From an uncultured Oribacterium sp. (lineage in GTDB: Bacteria; Bacillota; Clostridia; Lachnospirales; Lachnospiraceae), in NCBI GenBank assembly GCA_900770445.1, contig CAAGKO010000002.1:1-27922 (forward strand): 27,922 bases of DNA. The letters run 5' to 3'. Every line of letters starts with the position of its first letter. Positions within the stretch are counted from its first letter, which is position 1. This document shows, piece by piece, positions 17,098-24,500 of the stretch. The notes under the pieces are model-generated. The model had not been told where the DNA came from. It saw only the letters and a program-made list of their open reading frames with translations, and ran no database searches. The translations under genes and the position numbers were made by a program.

Positions 17098-18555
17098 TTA
17101 CGAAACGTAGTTCGGACGTGCCTTCCCGCTGCGCTTCGCCTCATAGAGGGCACTGTCCGCACGCTTATAGACGTCCTCGAAATGATATTTACCCTTCTCC
17201 ATCATATAGACGCCAGAGCTTACGGAAATCTGGCAGATGTCTCGTTCCTTCTCGAACTCCCGCTTGAAGCAGTTGTATAGATGCTGGATCTCGTCATGCG
17301 CCATCTCGCTCGCCTCCTCGAAGGAAAGGCCCGGATAGTTTCGGTAGATGGCGAACTCATCCCCACCCATACGACCGACGAGCACATTCTCGGTGAAGGC
17401 GTTCTGCAGCAATTTCGCCATCCGGATGATGACATCATCCCCGACACTATGGCCGAGCTGGTCGTTCACCTTCTTGAAGTTATCGAGGTCGAGCATGATG
17501 AAGCTGCTCACCTGCGTCTCTGAAAGCGCGGCGATCTCGCTCGTTACGAAGTTCTGGAAGGAGGATTTATTTAGAAGTCCGGTCATAAGATCATGACTCG
17601 CCTTATCATTGAGATCCGTCACGATGCCCGAAACAGAGCGATTGAAAACGGTATAAACGAAGATGCCACCGAAGATCAGCACGCAGCAGATGACGGCGAC
17701 GATGAGGATCGTCTTCTGCGCCGCGATGGTATTCTCCCGTGTCATCGACTCCACGGAAATCGTACAGATGACGTGCCAGCCGTTCTGACAGCTGTCCTTC
17801 GTCACGAGGTACTCACTGTCCATAACACTGCCGCTCTCGACGCCGCTCAGCAGGTCTGCGATGTCCTTCGGAAGCATGGAGGAGACCTCATCCTGACGGC
17901 TCGAGTACAGGATCCGGTCGTCTGCATTGACCAGACGTACGGTCATCTCGTTCAGCGCCTTCGGAAGCTCGAACACACTCTCGAGCTCACGGTTATAGAT
18001 GGCCACCACGATGAGCGCATGTGGATTCAGACGCTTCGTATAGTAGAGACGATCATAGTGATCATGGATGCCGAAGGACCAGCCATCCTCCGTCTGCGGA
18101 TTCGTGATGGCCTTCTCGAAGGTCTCGTACATCCCGCCTTTCGGGAACATCGCCTTCGTCACCTGCGAGATCCAGCCGATCGAGCTCTCATCGCTGTAGA
18201 CGATACCGAAATCCGAGAAATTTTCCATGATACCGAGGTCGACGATCTTCTCTTCGATGGCCTTCTTCCGCTGCAGCTTCTCATAGTCATCGAGCGTCGC
18301 GTCCAGCGGATCATAGCCATAGTAGTCCTCACTCGAAAAAAGGAGGGCCGCCTTCTGCTGAACCTCCCGGATATAGTTATCGATATTCAGTTCCAGCTGC
18401 TTCGAATTCGCCGACACCAGCACCGACACCTGCTGCCGCAGCGTCGAGTTCGAACTCGACAACGTAAGACCCGTCACGACGATCGCCACCATCAGGATAC
18501 CGAGCGAAAAGATGATGGTCATCGTCAGCTGGATCTTATGCAACATTTTGTTCAC
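17098..18555 (-). CDS. Membrane-bound diguanylate cyclase with extracellular sensor domain
   Basis: 485 residues. A transmembrane helix at about 10-32 is followed by an extracellular region of about 240 residues (Cache-like: ASANSKQLELNIDNYIREVQQKA; GWSFGIHDHYDRLYYTKRL; LVTKDSCQNGWHVICTISV). A second helix lies at about 273-296, then a cytoplasmic GGDEF domain. The catalytic motif is intact (GRMGGDEFAIYRN, GGDEF at 397-401), with SFIMLDLDNFKKVNDQLGHSVGDDVI upstream. It should make cyclic di-GMP from GTP. The inhibitory RxxD site normally just before the motif is absent (TENVLVGRM). The start is GTG at 18555 with GAGGGGAG 8 bases before; ATG three codons later is too distant. It is the first gene of the unit with the solute-binding protein. 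Confidence 0.93.
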   Translation of the reverse strand: MNKMLHKIQLTMTIIFSLGILMVAIVVTGLTLSSSNSTLRQQVSVLVSANSKQLELNIDNYIREVQQKAALLFSSEDYYGYDPLDATLDDYEKLQRKKAIEEKIVDLGIMENFSDFGIVYSDESSIGWISQVTKAMFPKGGMYETFEKAITNPQTEDGWSFGIHDHYDRLYYTKRLNPHALIVVAIYNRELESVFELPKALNEMTVRLVNADDRILYSSRQDEVSSMLPKDIADLLSGVESGSVMDSEYLVTKDSCQNGWHVICTISVESMTRENTIAAQKTILIVAVICCVLIFGGIFVYTVFNRSVSGIVTDLNDKASHDLMTGLLNKSSFQNFVTSEIAALSETQVSSFIMLDLDNFKKVNDQLGHSVGDDVIIRMAKLLQNAFTENVLVGRMGGDEFAIYRNYPGLSFEEASEMAHDEIQHLYNCFKREFEKERDICQISVSSGVYMMEKGKYHFEDVYKRADSALYEAKRSGKARPNYVS

Positions 18556-18647
18556 GCGTGATACTCCCCTCTATATCGCGAAACACGCATCAAAAGTGAA
18601 ACATAATCTCGAACGGATTACTTTTCTTGTCTCTAAATTATATAAAT

Positions 18648-18676
18648 ATTCTACTATCGAATTTAAATATACGCAA
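18648..18676 (-). promoter_or_regulatory. Predicted promoter of the diguanylate cyclase-binding protein unit
   Basis: TTGCGT (18676-18671), a 17-base spacer and TAGAAT (18653-18648) lie in a markedly AT-rich stretch (about 18600-18720). A second -10-like TATAAT is at 18642-18637. The leader is about 85 bases. Confidence 0.4.
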
Positions 18677-18719
18677 GATTTACGAATACGTTTCTCGAAA
18701 AATACACACGACATAGTTA

Positions 18720-18792
18720 CTGTTCACTCGTCAACTGGATTCAGGCAGGGCTGCCCTCCGGCTCCCTGCCTGATCAGTACACGTGTGAACAG
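18720..18792. repeat. Imperfect long hairpin after the HI0933-type flavoprotein gene
   Basis: A central 10-base-pair stem, TCAGGCAGGG with CCCTGCCTGA around a 13-base loop, is extended by CTGTTCAC/GTGAACAG at the base. The core resembles the outer stem of element A (TTCAGGCAGGG). No U-run follows, so termination is uncertain. It separates the flavoprotein gene from the next promoter. It lacks the CCATACG motif. Confidence 0.55.
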
Positions 18793-18813
18793 CGACATGA
18801 CATATGTGAGCGT

Positions 18814-20220
18814 TCAGCCGGCGGCATGGCGTCCGGCGACGAAACCGGAGGCCCAGGCCCACTGGAGGTTGTAGCCGCCGCAGATGCCGTCGATGTCGAG
18901 GACTTCCCCGGCGAAGTAGAGGCCCGGGACGAGACGGGAAGCCATGGTGCACGGATCAACCTCCGTCGTGTCGACACCACCGGCCACGACCTGCGCCTGC
19001 AGGAAGTCGTTCATCTCGACGCACTCCGCCTTGAAGCGAACACTAAGGGATGCGAGGCTTCGAAGCTGCTTCTCACTGAGCTCCGCGACCGGAAGCTCCG
19101 GGCGCACGTTCGCCATCCGAAGCAGAAGCTGACCGAGCTTCTGGTGCAGCAGCCCTGTAAAGAAGCTCTCCATCTTCCGCCCCACGAGCCGCTGCTGCCG
19201 CTGCCGGTACAGCCGCAGCGCACACTCCCTCGGATCCTCTGCTTCATCTGTAAATCCCGGCAGGAAATTGATGTAGACCACGGCCTTCTTCCCCTCCTGC
19301 AGCGCATACGCCGCATAACGGGACAGCTGAAACACCGGGATGCCCGAGATCCCATAATCGACGAGCTGCAACTCCCCGGCCTCCCGATCAACGCAGCGAC
19401 CATCGATACTCAGCTCGAGTGCCGCCTCCGTACGGATCCCGGCGAGCGCCCGGAACGCATCCCCGGCGCAGCGGATCCCGCAGAGTGCCGGCACATACGG
19501 CACGATGGTATGCCCCAGCTTCCGCGCGATGAAGTATCCGTCCCCGTTCGAGCCCGTCTTCGGTGCCGCCTTCGAACCCGCCGCGAGGATCACACGATCC
19601 GCCTTCACCACCGCATCCGTACACTGAATCAGGAAATAACCAGCATCCCTCTTCCTCCGAATCTGCGACGAAGACGCAGCAGCCCCATCGTCGGACAGCG
19701 TCGCTTTCGCAGGGATCCCGGCAGACGCAGCTTTCCCCGGCATGGACGCCTTCGTAGCCGAAACCTCCGTATCCGTGTCGATACGCTGCACGCTCTTCAC
19801 CTCCGCGTTATAGTGCACCTTTACCGACAGACGGTGAAGTTCCTCCCGAAGCGCATCCACGACGGCACTCGCCTGATCCGAATTCGGATAGACATAGCTT
19901 CCACGAAAACGCGGCTCCACCCCGATCGCACGGAACCAGTCCAGCACCGCCTCCGGTGGCAGCGCATCCAGCGACGACGCTGCAAACTCCGGATGAAAGC
20001 CCCGGAACTTCCCACCGATCCGATCTTCCATATCGAGATTCGTGTAGTTGCAGCGCCCGTTGCCCGTCGTCGCCAGCTTCTTCCCCAGCTGCGGATTCTT
20101 CTCAATCAGCGTCACGATCGCCCCGGCGCGCGCCGCCTCGATCGCCGCCATCATCCCGGCCGCACCACCACCGATCACCGTCACCGTTCTCTTCCTGTTT
20201 TCATTTCTCTTACTTTCCAT
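18814..20220 (-). CDS. HI0933/BaiN-family NAD(P)/FAD-dependent flavoprotein
   Basis: 468 residues. The N-terminal dinucleotide-binding motif VTVIGGGAAGMMAAIEAARAG is followed by the family signature LGKKLATTGNGRCNYTN, an insertion domain, and the C-terminal LYFAGEVLDIDGICGGYNLQWAWASGFVAGR. This is the HI0933-like family that includes BaiN and YtfP/YhiN. The physiological substrate is unclear, and the bile-acid role of BaiN should not be assumed. About 40 residues of low-complexity Ala/Ser/Lys sequence (near 155-195) interrupt the middle. The start is the ATG at 20220 with AGGAG 9 bases upstream. An in-frame extension to 20403 runs through foldback element R4 and is an artefact. Confidence 0.93.
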   Translation of the reverse strand: MESKRNENRKRTVTVIGGGAAGMMAAIEAARAGAIVTLIEKNPQLGKKLATTGNGRCNYTNLDMEDRIGGKFRGFHPEFAASSLDALPPEAVLDWFRAIGVEPRFRGSYVYPNSDQASAVVDALREELHRLSVKVHYNAEVKSVQRIDTDTEVSATKASMPGKAASAGIPAKATLSDDGAAASSSQIRRKRDAGYFLIQCTDAVVKADRVILAAGSKAAPKTGSNGDGYFIARKLGHTIVPYVPALCGIRCAGDAFRALAGIRTEAALELSIDGRCVDREAGELQLVDYGISGIPVFQLSRYAAYALQEGKKAVVYINFLPGFTDEAEDPRECALRLYRQRQQRLVGRKMESFFTGLLHQKLGQLLLRMANVRPELPVAELSEKQLRSLASLSVRFKAECVEMNDFLQAQVVAGGVDTTEVDPCTMASRLVPGLYFAGEVLDIDGICGGYNLQWAWASGFVAGRHAAG

Positions 20221-20243
20221 ACTGAACGCTCCTAAAACTTGAG

Positions 20244-20266
20244 TGGAAGCCATACAAAGACACCGA
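20244..20266. repeat. Degenerate motif copy next to foldback R4
   Basis: TGGAAGCCATACAAAGACACCG resembles GAAGCCATACGTAGAGACCG of the foldback family but with several changes and no clear partner arm. It lies in the leader of the HI0933-type gene, just downstream of R4 in transcription order. Confidence 0.35.
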
Positions 20267-20283
20267 AAAACGCCATATAGCCA

Positions 20284-20508
20284 AGACCCCGGCGGACAGC
20301 CTGCAGAAACCATACGTAGAGGCCGTGAATAAATCCAAATTGGGCCCTTAGAACCAGTTAGTGCAAATTTTCCTTGATCCCCTCTGCAATGCTGCGTTTT
20401 CATAAAGAAAACACAGCGATTGCAGAGGGCTTACTGGTTCTTAGGGCCCAATTTGTGATTTTTCCGGCCTCGAAGTACTGTGTTTCTGCAGGCTGCCCGC
20501 CGGGGCCT
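20284..20508. repeat. Full-length covarying foldback element, copy R4
   Basis: A 225-base near-palindrome. Outer arms CCCCGGCGGACAGCCTGCAG and CTGCAGGCTGCCCGCCGGGG pair with a single mismatch. ACCATACGTAGAGGCCGTG lies opposite CGAAGTACTGTG. The middle stem AAATTGGGCCCTTAGAACCA differs from R3 by C to T, and the partner strand differs by the matching G to A. The apex has CTGCGTTTTC and GAAAACACAG around ATAAA. It begins about 8 bases after the murJ-like gene stop codon. Confidence 0.9.
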
Positions 20509-20515
20509 TACCAAA

Positions 20516-22249
20516 TTATGAAACAAAGCGCTTCAGCCGTCCGCCCATCGGCATATGATCCAGGTCCTCACGCGTAAACGCATGCATCGCCAGTAACATA
20601 CCGAAGTACAGCACGATCGCGACGATCACCGCCGGCACCACCATCAGCACCGAACCGATGCGCGAGTACTTCTCCGCCTCCGGCAGCACGATCCGCACCC
20701 CGGTTGAAATTGCGAAGGCCACGATGCCCATCACCACACTCGCGATGGCCGGCATCACATAGGTCTTCGCCACCCCCTGGCTGAAACGCACATGCTTGCG
20801 GATCGCCAGCTGGTTCAGGAAACACATCATGAACGCAAAGAGAATGTTCGAAATCACGACCGCATACACGCCCATGCCCGTCATCAGCAGAAGCAGCAGG
20901 CAGAGCACGTGGAATACGAGCGAAATCAGCGCATTCACCAGCGGCACATTCAGATGTCCGAGCCCCTGCAGGATTGCATTACTGATGGTACTGAGACTGT
21001 AGAATGCGACCGCCAGCGAGCCGATCCGCGTCAGCATGATGAGCATCGCGACATGCTTTCCGGGGAACAGCATGCGGCAGATCGGATCCGCCAGCGCGCA
21101 GAGGCCCACCGTCGACGGAATCGCGATCAGCATCGTGAAGCGGATACTGTAACGCACCCGGGTCACCGTATCGCGCCGGTTATGCTCCGCGACCGCTCGC
21201 GTCAGACTCGGGATCAGTGACGATGACAGAGCATTGGCGAGGGCCACCGGAATATTAAAGAGGATGTGGTACTCGCCGAAGATGCCCCACTGCGTGACGA
21301 TCTCGTCGCCGCGTCCGAGCTTCGCCATCACGTTACCGAAGATGGCGTCGTCCATGACGGAGGAAATGTTGTAGACCGTCGAGGAGATAAGGATCGGGAG
21401 CATCGTGCCGAGCAGCAGGAAGCCGATGGAGGCATAGCTGTCGACCTCACTCGTATCCTCACGCATATCCCGGCGCATCGCCGGTACCTGGCTGAGGAAA
21501 AGGATCACGAAAAACAGCAGCGCCGTCAGCGCACCCGCACCGGTACCGATGGCACCACCCGCGGCACCGAAGGCATAGCCGTACTCCTCACTCTGGTAGA
21601 GAACATTCGCCGTCTCTCCACGGTGAAACAGGATGCTCGCGGCGAGCACCGAGATGGCCGCATTGACGATCTGCTCGAGAATCTGCGAGATCGCCGTCGG
21701 CACCATGTTGCCGCTGCCCTGGAAGTAGCCGCGCAGGATGCCGAGGTAGGCCATGAGCCAGACCGTCGGCGCCAGCGCACGCAGCGCAAAGGAGCAGAAC
21801 GGCTTCTTCAGGAAGACCTCGGCGATGGCATCCGCACCGAACCAGAGGGCACCGCACATCGCAGCACCGGCGATGGTCGCATAGAAAAAGGCGGCACGAA
21901 GCACGCGGGCGGTGTTCCGGTACTGTCGGTTCACGAGGTTCGCCGAGACGATCTTCGACACCGCGGTCGGCATGGAAAAGCTGCTGAGGATCAGCAGGAG
22001 TGTATAGATACTGAAGGCACTGGTGTAGTAGCCGTTTCCTTCATCGCCGATGATCGCCGTGAGCGGCACCCGGTATACCATACCGATGATGCGCACGATG
22101 ATGCTCGCGATGGCGAGGAGGGAGCCCTGCACGATGAAGTTGTTCCGGCGGTTCTGCCTCTGTTGCTCGCCGGCGGTCCGCTGCACGCGCACGCTCTGCG
22201 GGTTTATCTGCCGACGCGTCGATGGTCGTCTGGATGCTCGTTCACTCAT
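20516..22249 (-). CDS. MurJ/YtgP-like lipid II flippase (SpoVB/polysaccharide exporter family)
   Basis: 577 residues, almost entirely hydrophobic helices (roughly 14) of the MVF/MOP exporter superfamily. After a basic 35-residue N-terminus come SIIVRIIGMVYRVPLTAIIGDEGNGYY, SSFSMPTAVSKIVSA and RGYFQGSGNMVPTAISQILEQI, which are typical of the YtgP/SpoVB branch. YtgP is the B. subtilis MurJ that moves lipid II across the membrane. A sporulation-type SpoVB role cannot be separated from this by eye. The ATG overlaps the ybeY stop codon (ATGA), indicating translational coupling. It is the last gene of phoH-ybeY-murJ. The protein ends a few bases before foldback R4. Confidence 0.88.
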   Translation of the reverse strand: MSERASRRPSTRRQINPQSVRVQRTAGEQQRQNRRNNFIVQGSLLAIASIIVRIIGMVYRVPLTAIIGDEGNGYYTSAFSIYTLLLILSSFSMPTAVSKIVSANLVNRQYRNTARVLRAAFFYATIAGAAMCGALWFGADAIAEVFLKKPFCSFALRALAPTVWLMAYLGILRGYFQGSGNMVPTAISQILEQIVNAAISVLAASILFHRGETANVLYQSEEYGYAFGAAGGAIGTGAGALTALLFFVILFLSQVPAMRRDMREDTSEVDSYASIGFLLLGTMLPILISSTVYNISSVMDDAIFGNVMAKLGRGDEIVTQWGIFGEYHILFNIPVALANALSSSLIPSLTRAVAEHNRRDTVTRVRYSIRFTMLIAIPSTVGLCALADPICRMLFPGKHVAMLIMLTRIGSLAVAFYSLSTISNAILQGLGHLNVPLVNALISLVFHVLCLLLLLMTGMGVYAVVISNILFAFMMCFLNQLAIRKHVRFSQGVAKTYVMPAIASVVMGIVAFAISTGVRIVLPEAEKYSRIGSVLMVVPAVIVAIVLYFGMLLAMHAFTREDLDHMPMGGRLKRFVS

Positions 22250-22743
22250 CTGAAGTATCCCCTTCCCTCGAGAATCTCCTTCTGGCGACGCTCCATCTCG
22301 ATGCGCTCCTCGTCCTCCATGTGGTCATAGCCGAAGAGGTGCAGCATGCTGTGGGCCACGAGGAAGGCCAGCTCCCGGCGCTCCGGGTGGCCGTACTCTG
22401 CCGCCTGCGATGCGATCCGGTCCTGGTTCAGCACGATATCCCCGAGCAGCAGCTCCCCGCTGTCGGGATTAAAGATATCATCATCGTCCTCATCGATCGC
22501 ATCGAAATCCGCCGGGCGCGCCCAGTCGATCATCGGATAGGACAGCACATCCGTCGGTCGGTCGATTCCGCGGGTCTCGCGGTTCAGCTCGTGGATGCCA
22601 TCGTCATCCGTGATCATCACACTGAGCTCACACTCATACGGACAGTGCTCATACTCGATGGACGCCTCGATGATGTCCCGGATGATCGCCTCGAAATCGA
22701 GATCCAGCTTCTTCTCTGTATCAAAATCGATATTAATCGTCAT
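22246..22743 (-). CDS. ybeY: Endoribonuclease YbeY
   Basis: Zinc-dependent ribonuclease involved in 16S rRNA maturation and ribosome quality control. 165 residues with the metal-binding signature HSMLHLFGYDH (H131, H135, H141), the conserved RGIDRPTDVLSYPM region and LGDIVLN before the active site. An acidic stretch (DAIDEDDDDIFNPDSG, about residues 81-96) enlarges the loop seen in many Clostridia. GGAGGGA lies 4-5 bases before the ATG. It follows phoH after 77 bases and overlaps the murJ-like gene by 4 bases. The phoH-ybeY order is strongly conserved in bacteria. Confidence 0.96.
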   Translation of the reverse strand: MTINIDFDTEKKLDLDFEAIIRDIIEASIEYEHCPYECELSVMITDDDGIHELNRETRGIDRPTDVLSYPMIDWARPADFDAIDEDDDDIFNPDSGELLLGDIVLNQDRIASQAAEYGHPERRELAFLVAHSMLHLFGYDHMEDEERIEMERRQKEILEGRGYFR

Positions 22744-22820
22744 AGCTTCCCTCCTCTCCCGCCCCTTTCGGTTCGAGAGCTCTTCTGTATTCAGCCAATG
22801 CAGATCTTATGCACCCGCCC

Positions 22821-23861
22821 TTACTCGCTGCGATGGCGGTTTTCGTTTCGATGCTCGCCGTAGCTTCGCGGACTCTGCATCGCCTGTGCACGACGCGCAC
22901 GCTTCGCCTCGTCCTTCTCGTAGGCGTTGACGATGCGCTGTACCAGCGGATGACGGACGACGTCCGCGCTCGTGAGCTCAACGAAGGAAATGCCCTCCAC
23001 GCCCCGGAGGACGCGCATCGCATCCTCGAGACCGGACTTCTTGCCCTCCTCGAGATCCTTCTGTGTGAGGTCACCCGTGATGATGACCTTCGAGCCGAAG
23101 CCGATACGGGTGAGGAACATCTTCATCTGTGCCGGTGTCGTATTCTGTGCCTCATCGAGGATGATGTAGGCATTGTCCAGCGTACGGCCGCGCATATAGG
23201 CGAGCGGTGCGACCTCGATGAGCCCCTTTTCAGCGTTCGCCTGGTACTGCTCGGCGCCCATGATGCTGTAGAGCGCGTCGTAGACCGGGCGCATGTACGG
23301 ATCGACCTTCGACTGAAGATCACCCGGCAGGAAGCCGAGCTTCTCTCCGGCCTCGATCGCCGGACGGGTCAGGATGATGCGCTGCACTTCCTGCTGACGA
23401 AAGGCCGTGATGGCCATCGCCATACCGAGGTAGGTCTTACCGGTACCCGCCGGACCGATGCCGAAGGTGATCATGTTCTCGCGGATCGCATCCACGTAGT
23501 CCTTCTGGCCGAGGGTCTTCGGCTTCACCGGCTTGCCCAGTGCGGTGCGCGCGAGGATATCCTTATCGATCTCCACCATGTCGCTGCCCGCGCTCTTTTC
23601 GGAGAAGCTGAGGGAGATCGCATAATCTACGTTCTGCTCGGTCAGGGTATTGCCACGCTGGCTGAGCTCGAGAAGATTCTTCAGAACAGCTCGCGCCTTT
23701 TCGGTATCCCTCTCCTCACCGATGATTTTCAGAACACCGTTCCGATCGATGATGGTGACATGAAAGCTCCGCTCGATTTTCTTCAGATTGCTGTCGAGAA
23801 GCCCGAGAACGTTCTGCTCGTGCTCCATCGGGATATCAAAAATTGTTTCTACGCTTGCCAA
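22821..23861 (-). CDS. phoH: PhoH family protein (PhoH/PhoL-type ATPase)
   Basis: 346 residues. A short N-terminal KH-like region (residues about 5-75) precedes the P-loop domain with GPAGTGKT at 136-143, ILTRPAIEAGEKLGFLPGDL, Walker B YIILDEAQNTTP near 228, and IITGDLTQKDL. The family binds ATP and is thought to act with YbeY in RNA metabolism. I chose the TTG at 23861 because AGGAGG stands exactly 6 bases before it and the protein then begins at the normal family position; upstream frame to 23993 lacks such a site and would translate hairpin-forming leader. The C-terminal 25 residues are very basic (KRARRAQAM..., HRNENRHRSE). Confidence 0.93.
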   Translation of the reverse strand: MASVETIFDIPMEHEQNVLGLLDSNLKKIERSFHVTIIDRNGVLKIIGEERDTEKARAVLKNLLELSQRGNTLTEQNVDYAISLSFSEKSAGSDMVEIDKDILARTALGKPVKPKTLGQKDYVDAIRENMITFGIGPAGTGKTYLGMAMAITAFRQQEVQRIILTRPAIEAGEKLGFLPGDLQSKVDPYMRPVYDALYSIMGAEQYQANAEKGLIEVAPLAYMRGRTLDNAYIILDEAQNTTPAQMKMFLTRIGFGSKVIITGDLTQKDLEEGKKSGLEDAMRVLRGVEGISFVELTSADVVRHPLVQRIVNAYEKDEAKRARRAQAMQSPRSYGEHRNENRHRSE

Positions 23862-24056
23862 CTGCTTCCTCCTCGCCGCCCTTCGACGGTCTTTCGTGGG
23901 ATATATCATACTGCACGTCCGCAGCGTGCGGACGGATCCGGGCCCACCCTCGCACGATGACATCATCCATGCGTGCGCGATCACCCTGCACATCGCACGA
24001 TGCGATACGGATCGGTGTGCGCCGGCGTGGTCCTCTCCGAATAATAGAATAAAAAT
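23862..24056 (-). other. Hairpin-rich leader upstream of phoH
   Basis: Three local hairpins occur in about 130 bases. At 23916-23934 CGTCCGCA pairs with TGCGGACG around 3 bases. At 23951-23977 CGCAC/GTGCG encloses GATGA/TCATC. At 23988-24020 GCACA/TGTGC encloses CGAT-ACGG-ATCG. No coding frame, motif of the foldback family or known riboswitch is apparent. A TATGAT (-10-like, about 23905) has no good -35 partner. Confidence 0.4.
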
Positions 24057-24059
24057 ACC

Positions 24060-24097
24060 AAAAAAGATAGCCCCAATTCATCACTGAATCAGGGCTA
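24060..24097 (-). terminator. Rho-independent terminator of rpsU
   Basis: On the minus strand TAGCCC-T-GATTC pairs with GAATT-G-GGGCTA (12 base pairs including wobbles, 6-base loop). It is followed by TCTTTTTT. It starts about 30 bases after the rpsU stop codon. Confidence 0.85.
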
Positions 24098-24127
24098 CAT
24101 GAATCATCTATTAAGAATCATCTATAA

Positions 24128-24304
24128 TTAGTTGAACTTACGCTTTCTGGCCGCCTCAGACTTCTTCTTGCGTCTTACAGATGGCTTCTCGTAATGCTCT
24201 CTCTTGCGAATCTCCTGCTGGATGCCTGCCTTCGCGCAGTTTCTCTTAAATCTACGCAGTGCGCTGTCCAGAGACTCGTTTTCTTTTACGATAACATTTG
24301 ACAT
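24128..24304 (-). CDS. rpsU: 30S ribosomal protein S21
   Basis: 58-residue basic protein of the small ribosomal subunit. It begins MSNVIVKENESLDSALRRFK and ends in an Arg/Lys-rich helix (VRRKKKSEAARKRKFN). The start is the ATG at 24304 with AAGGGAGG about 13 bases upstream. A longer frame starting at TTG 24373 is rejected because that TTG is the -35 box of the promoter. The gene is monocistronic, with its own promoter and terminator, consistent with high expression. Confidence 0.98.
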   Translation of the reverse strand: MSNVIVKENESLDSALRRFKRNCAKAGIQQEIRKREHYEKPSVRRKKKSEAARKRKFN

Positions 24305-24345
24305 GCTGAAACCCAAACCTCCCTTCGGGTGCAAACTTATTATTA

Positions 24346-24373
24346 AGTATAGCACAGAAAATCTATTCGTCAA
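24346..24373 (-). promoter_or_regulatory. Strong predicted sigma-A promoter of rpsU
   Basis: TTGACG (24373-24368, 5/6), a 16-base spacer and TATACT (24351-24346, 5/6) fit the consensus well. The spacing to the rpsU ATG leaves a leader of about 35 bases. Confidence 0.75.
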
Positions 24374-24418
24374 GGAAATTCTTCAGTTTTTCGTGACAAA
24401 TCAGCCCAAAGCAGCCCA

Positions 24419-24488
24419 GGGCCCGGAGGGCCCGGCCACGGACACCATACGAAGAGACCCTATATCCGTGACCGGTCCCTCCGGGCAT
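24419..24488. repeat. Short foldback element E after alaS
   Basis: GCCCGGAGGG (24421-24430) pairs with CCCTCCGGGC (24477-24486), and CCGGCCACGGA (24432-24442) pairs with TCCGTGACCGG (24465-24475), a stem of over 20 base pairs. The loop contains CACCATACGAAGAGACCCTA, the foldback motif with one change. It begins 14 bases after the alaS stop codon. GC-rich arms but no U-run. Confidence 0.75.
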
Positions 24489-24500
24489 CTGCTTAATATA

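Noticed and set aside
18556..18813. Cyclic di-GMP riboswitch upstream of the diguanylate cyclase gene
   Set aside because: The leader is AT-rich and short and has none of the GEMM-I core sequence or a tetraloop-receptor layout.
20221..20403. 61-residue N-terminal extension of the HI0933-type flavoprotein (beginning MKTQHCRG)
   Set aside because: It is the translated foldback R4. The frame lacks a ribosome site, whereas the ATG at 20220 has AGGAG. The same false start (MKTQRCRG) occurs in R3 at 15827.
23862..23993. 44-residue N-terminal extension of PhoH from an upstream ATG
   Set aside because: It covers hairpin-rich leader; the TTG at 23861 has AGGAGG at ideal distance and matches the family's usual start.
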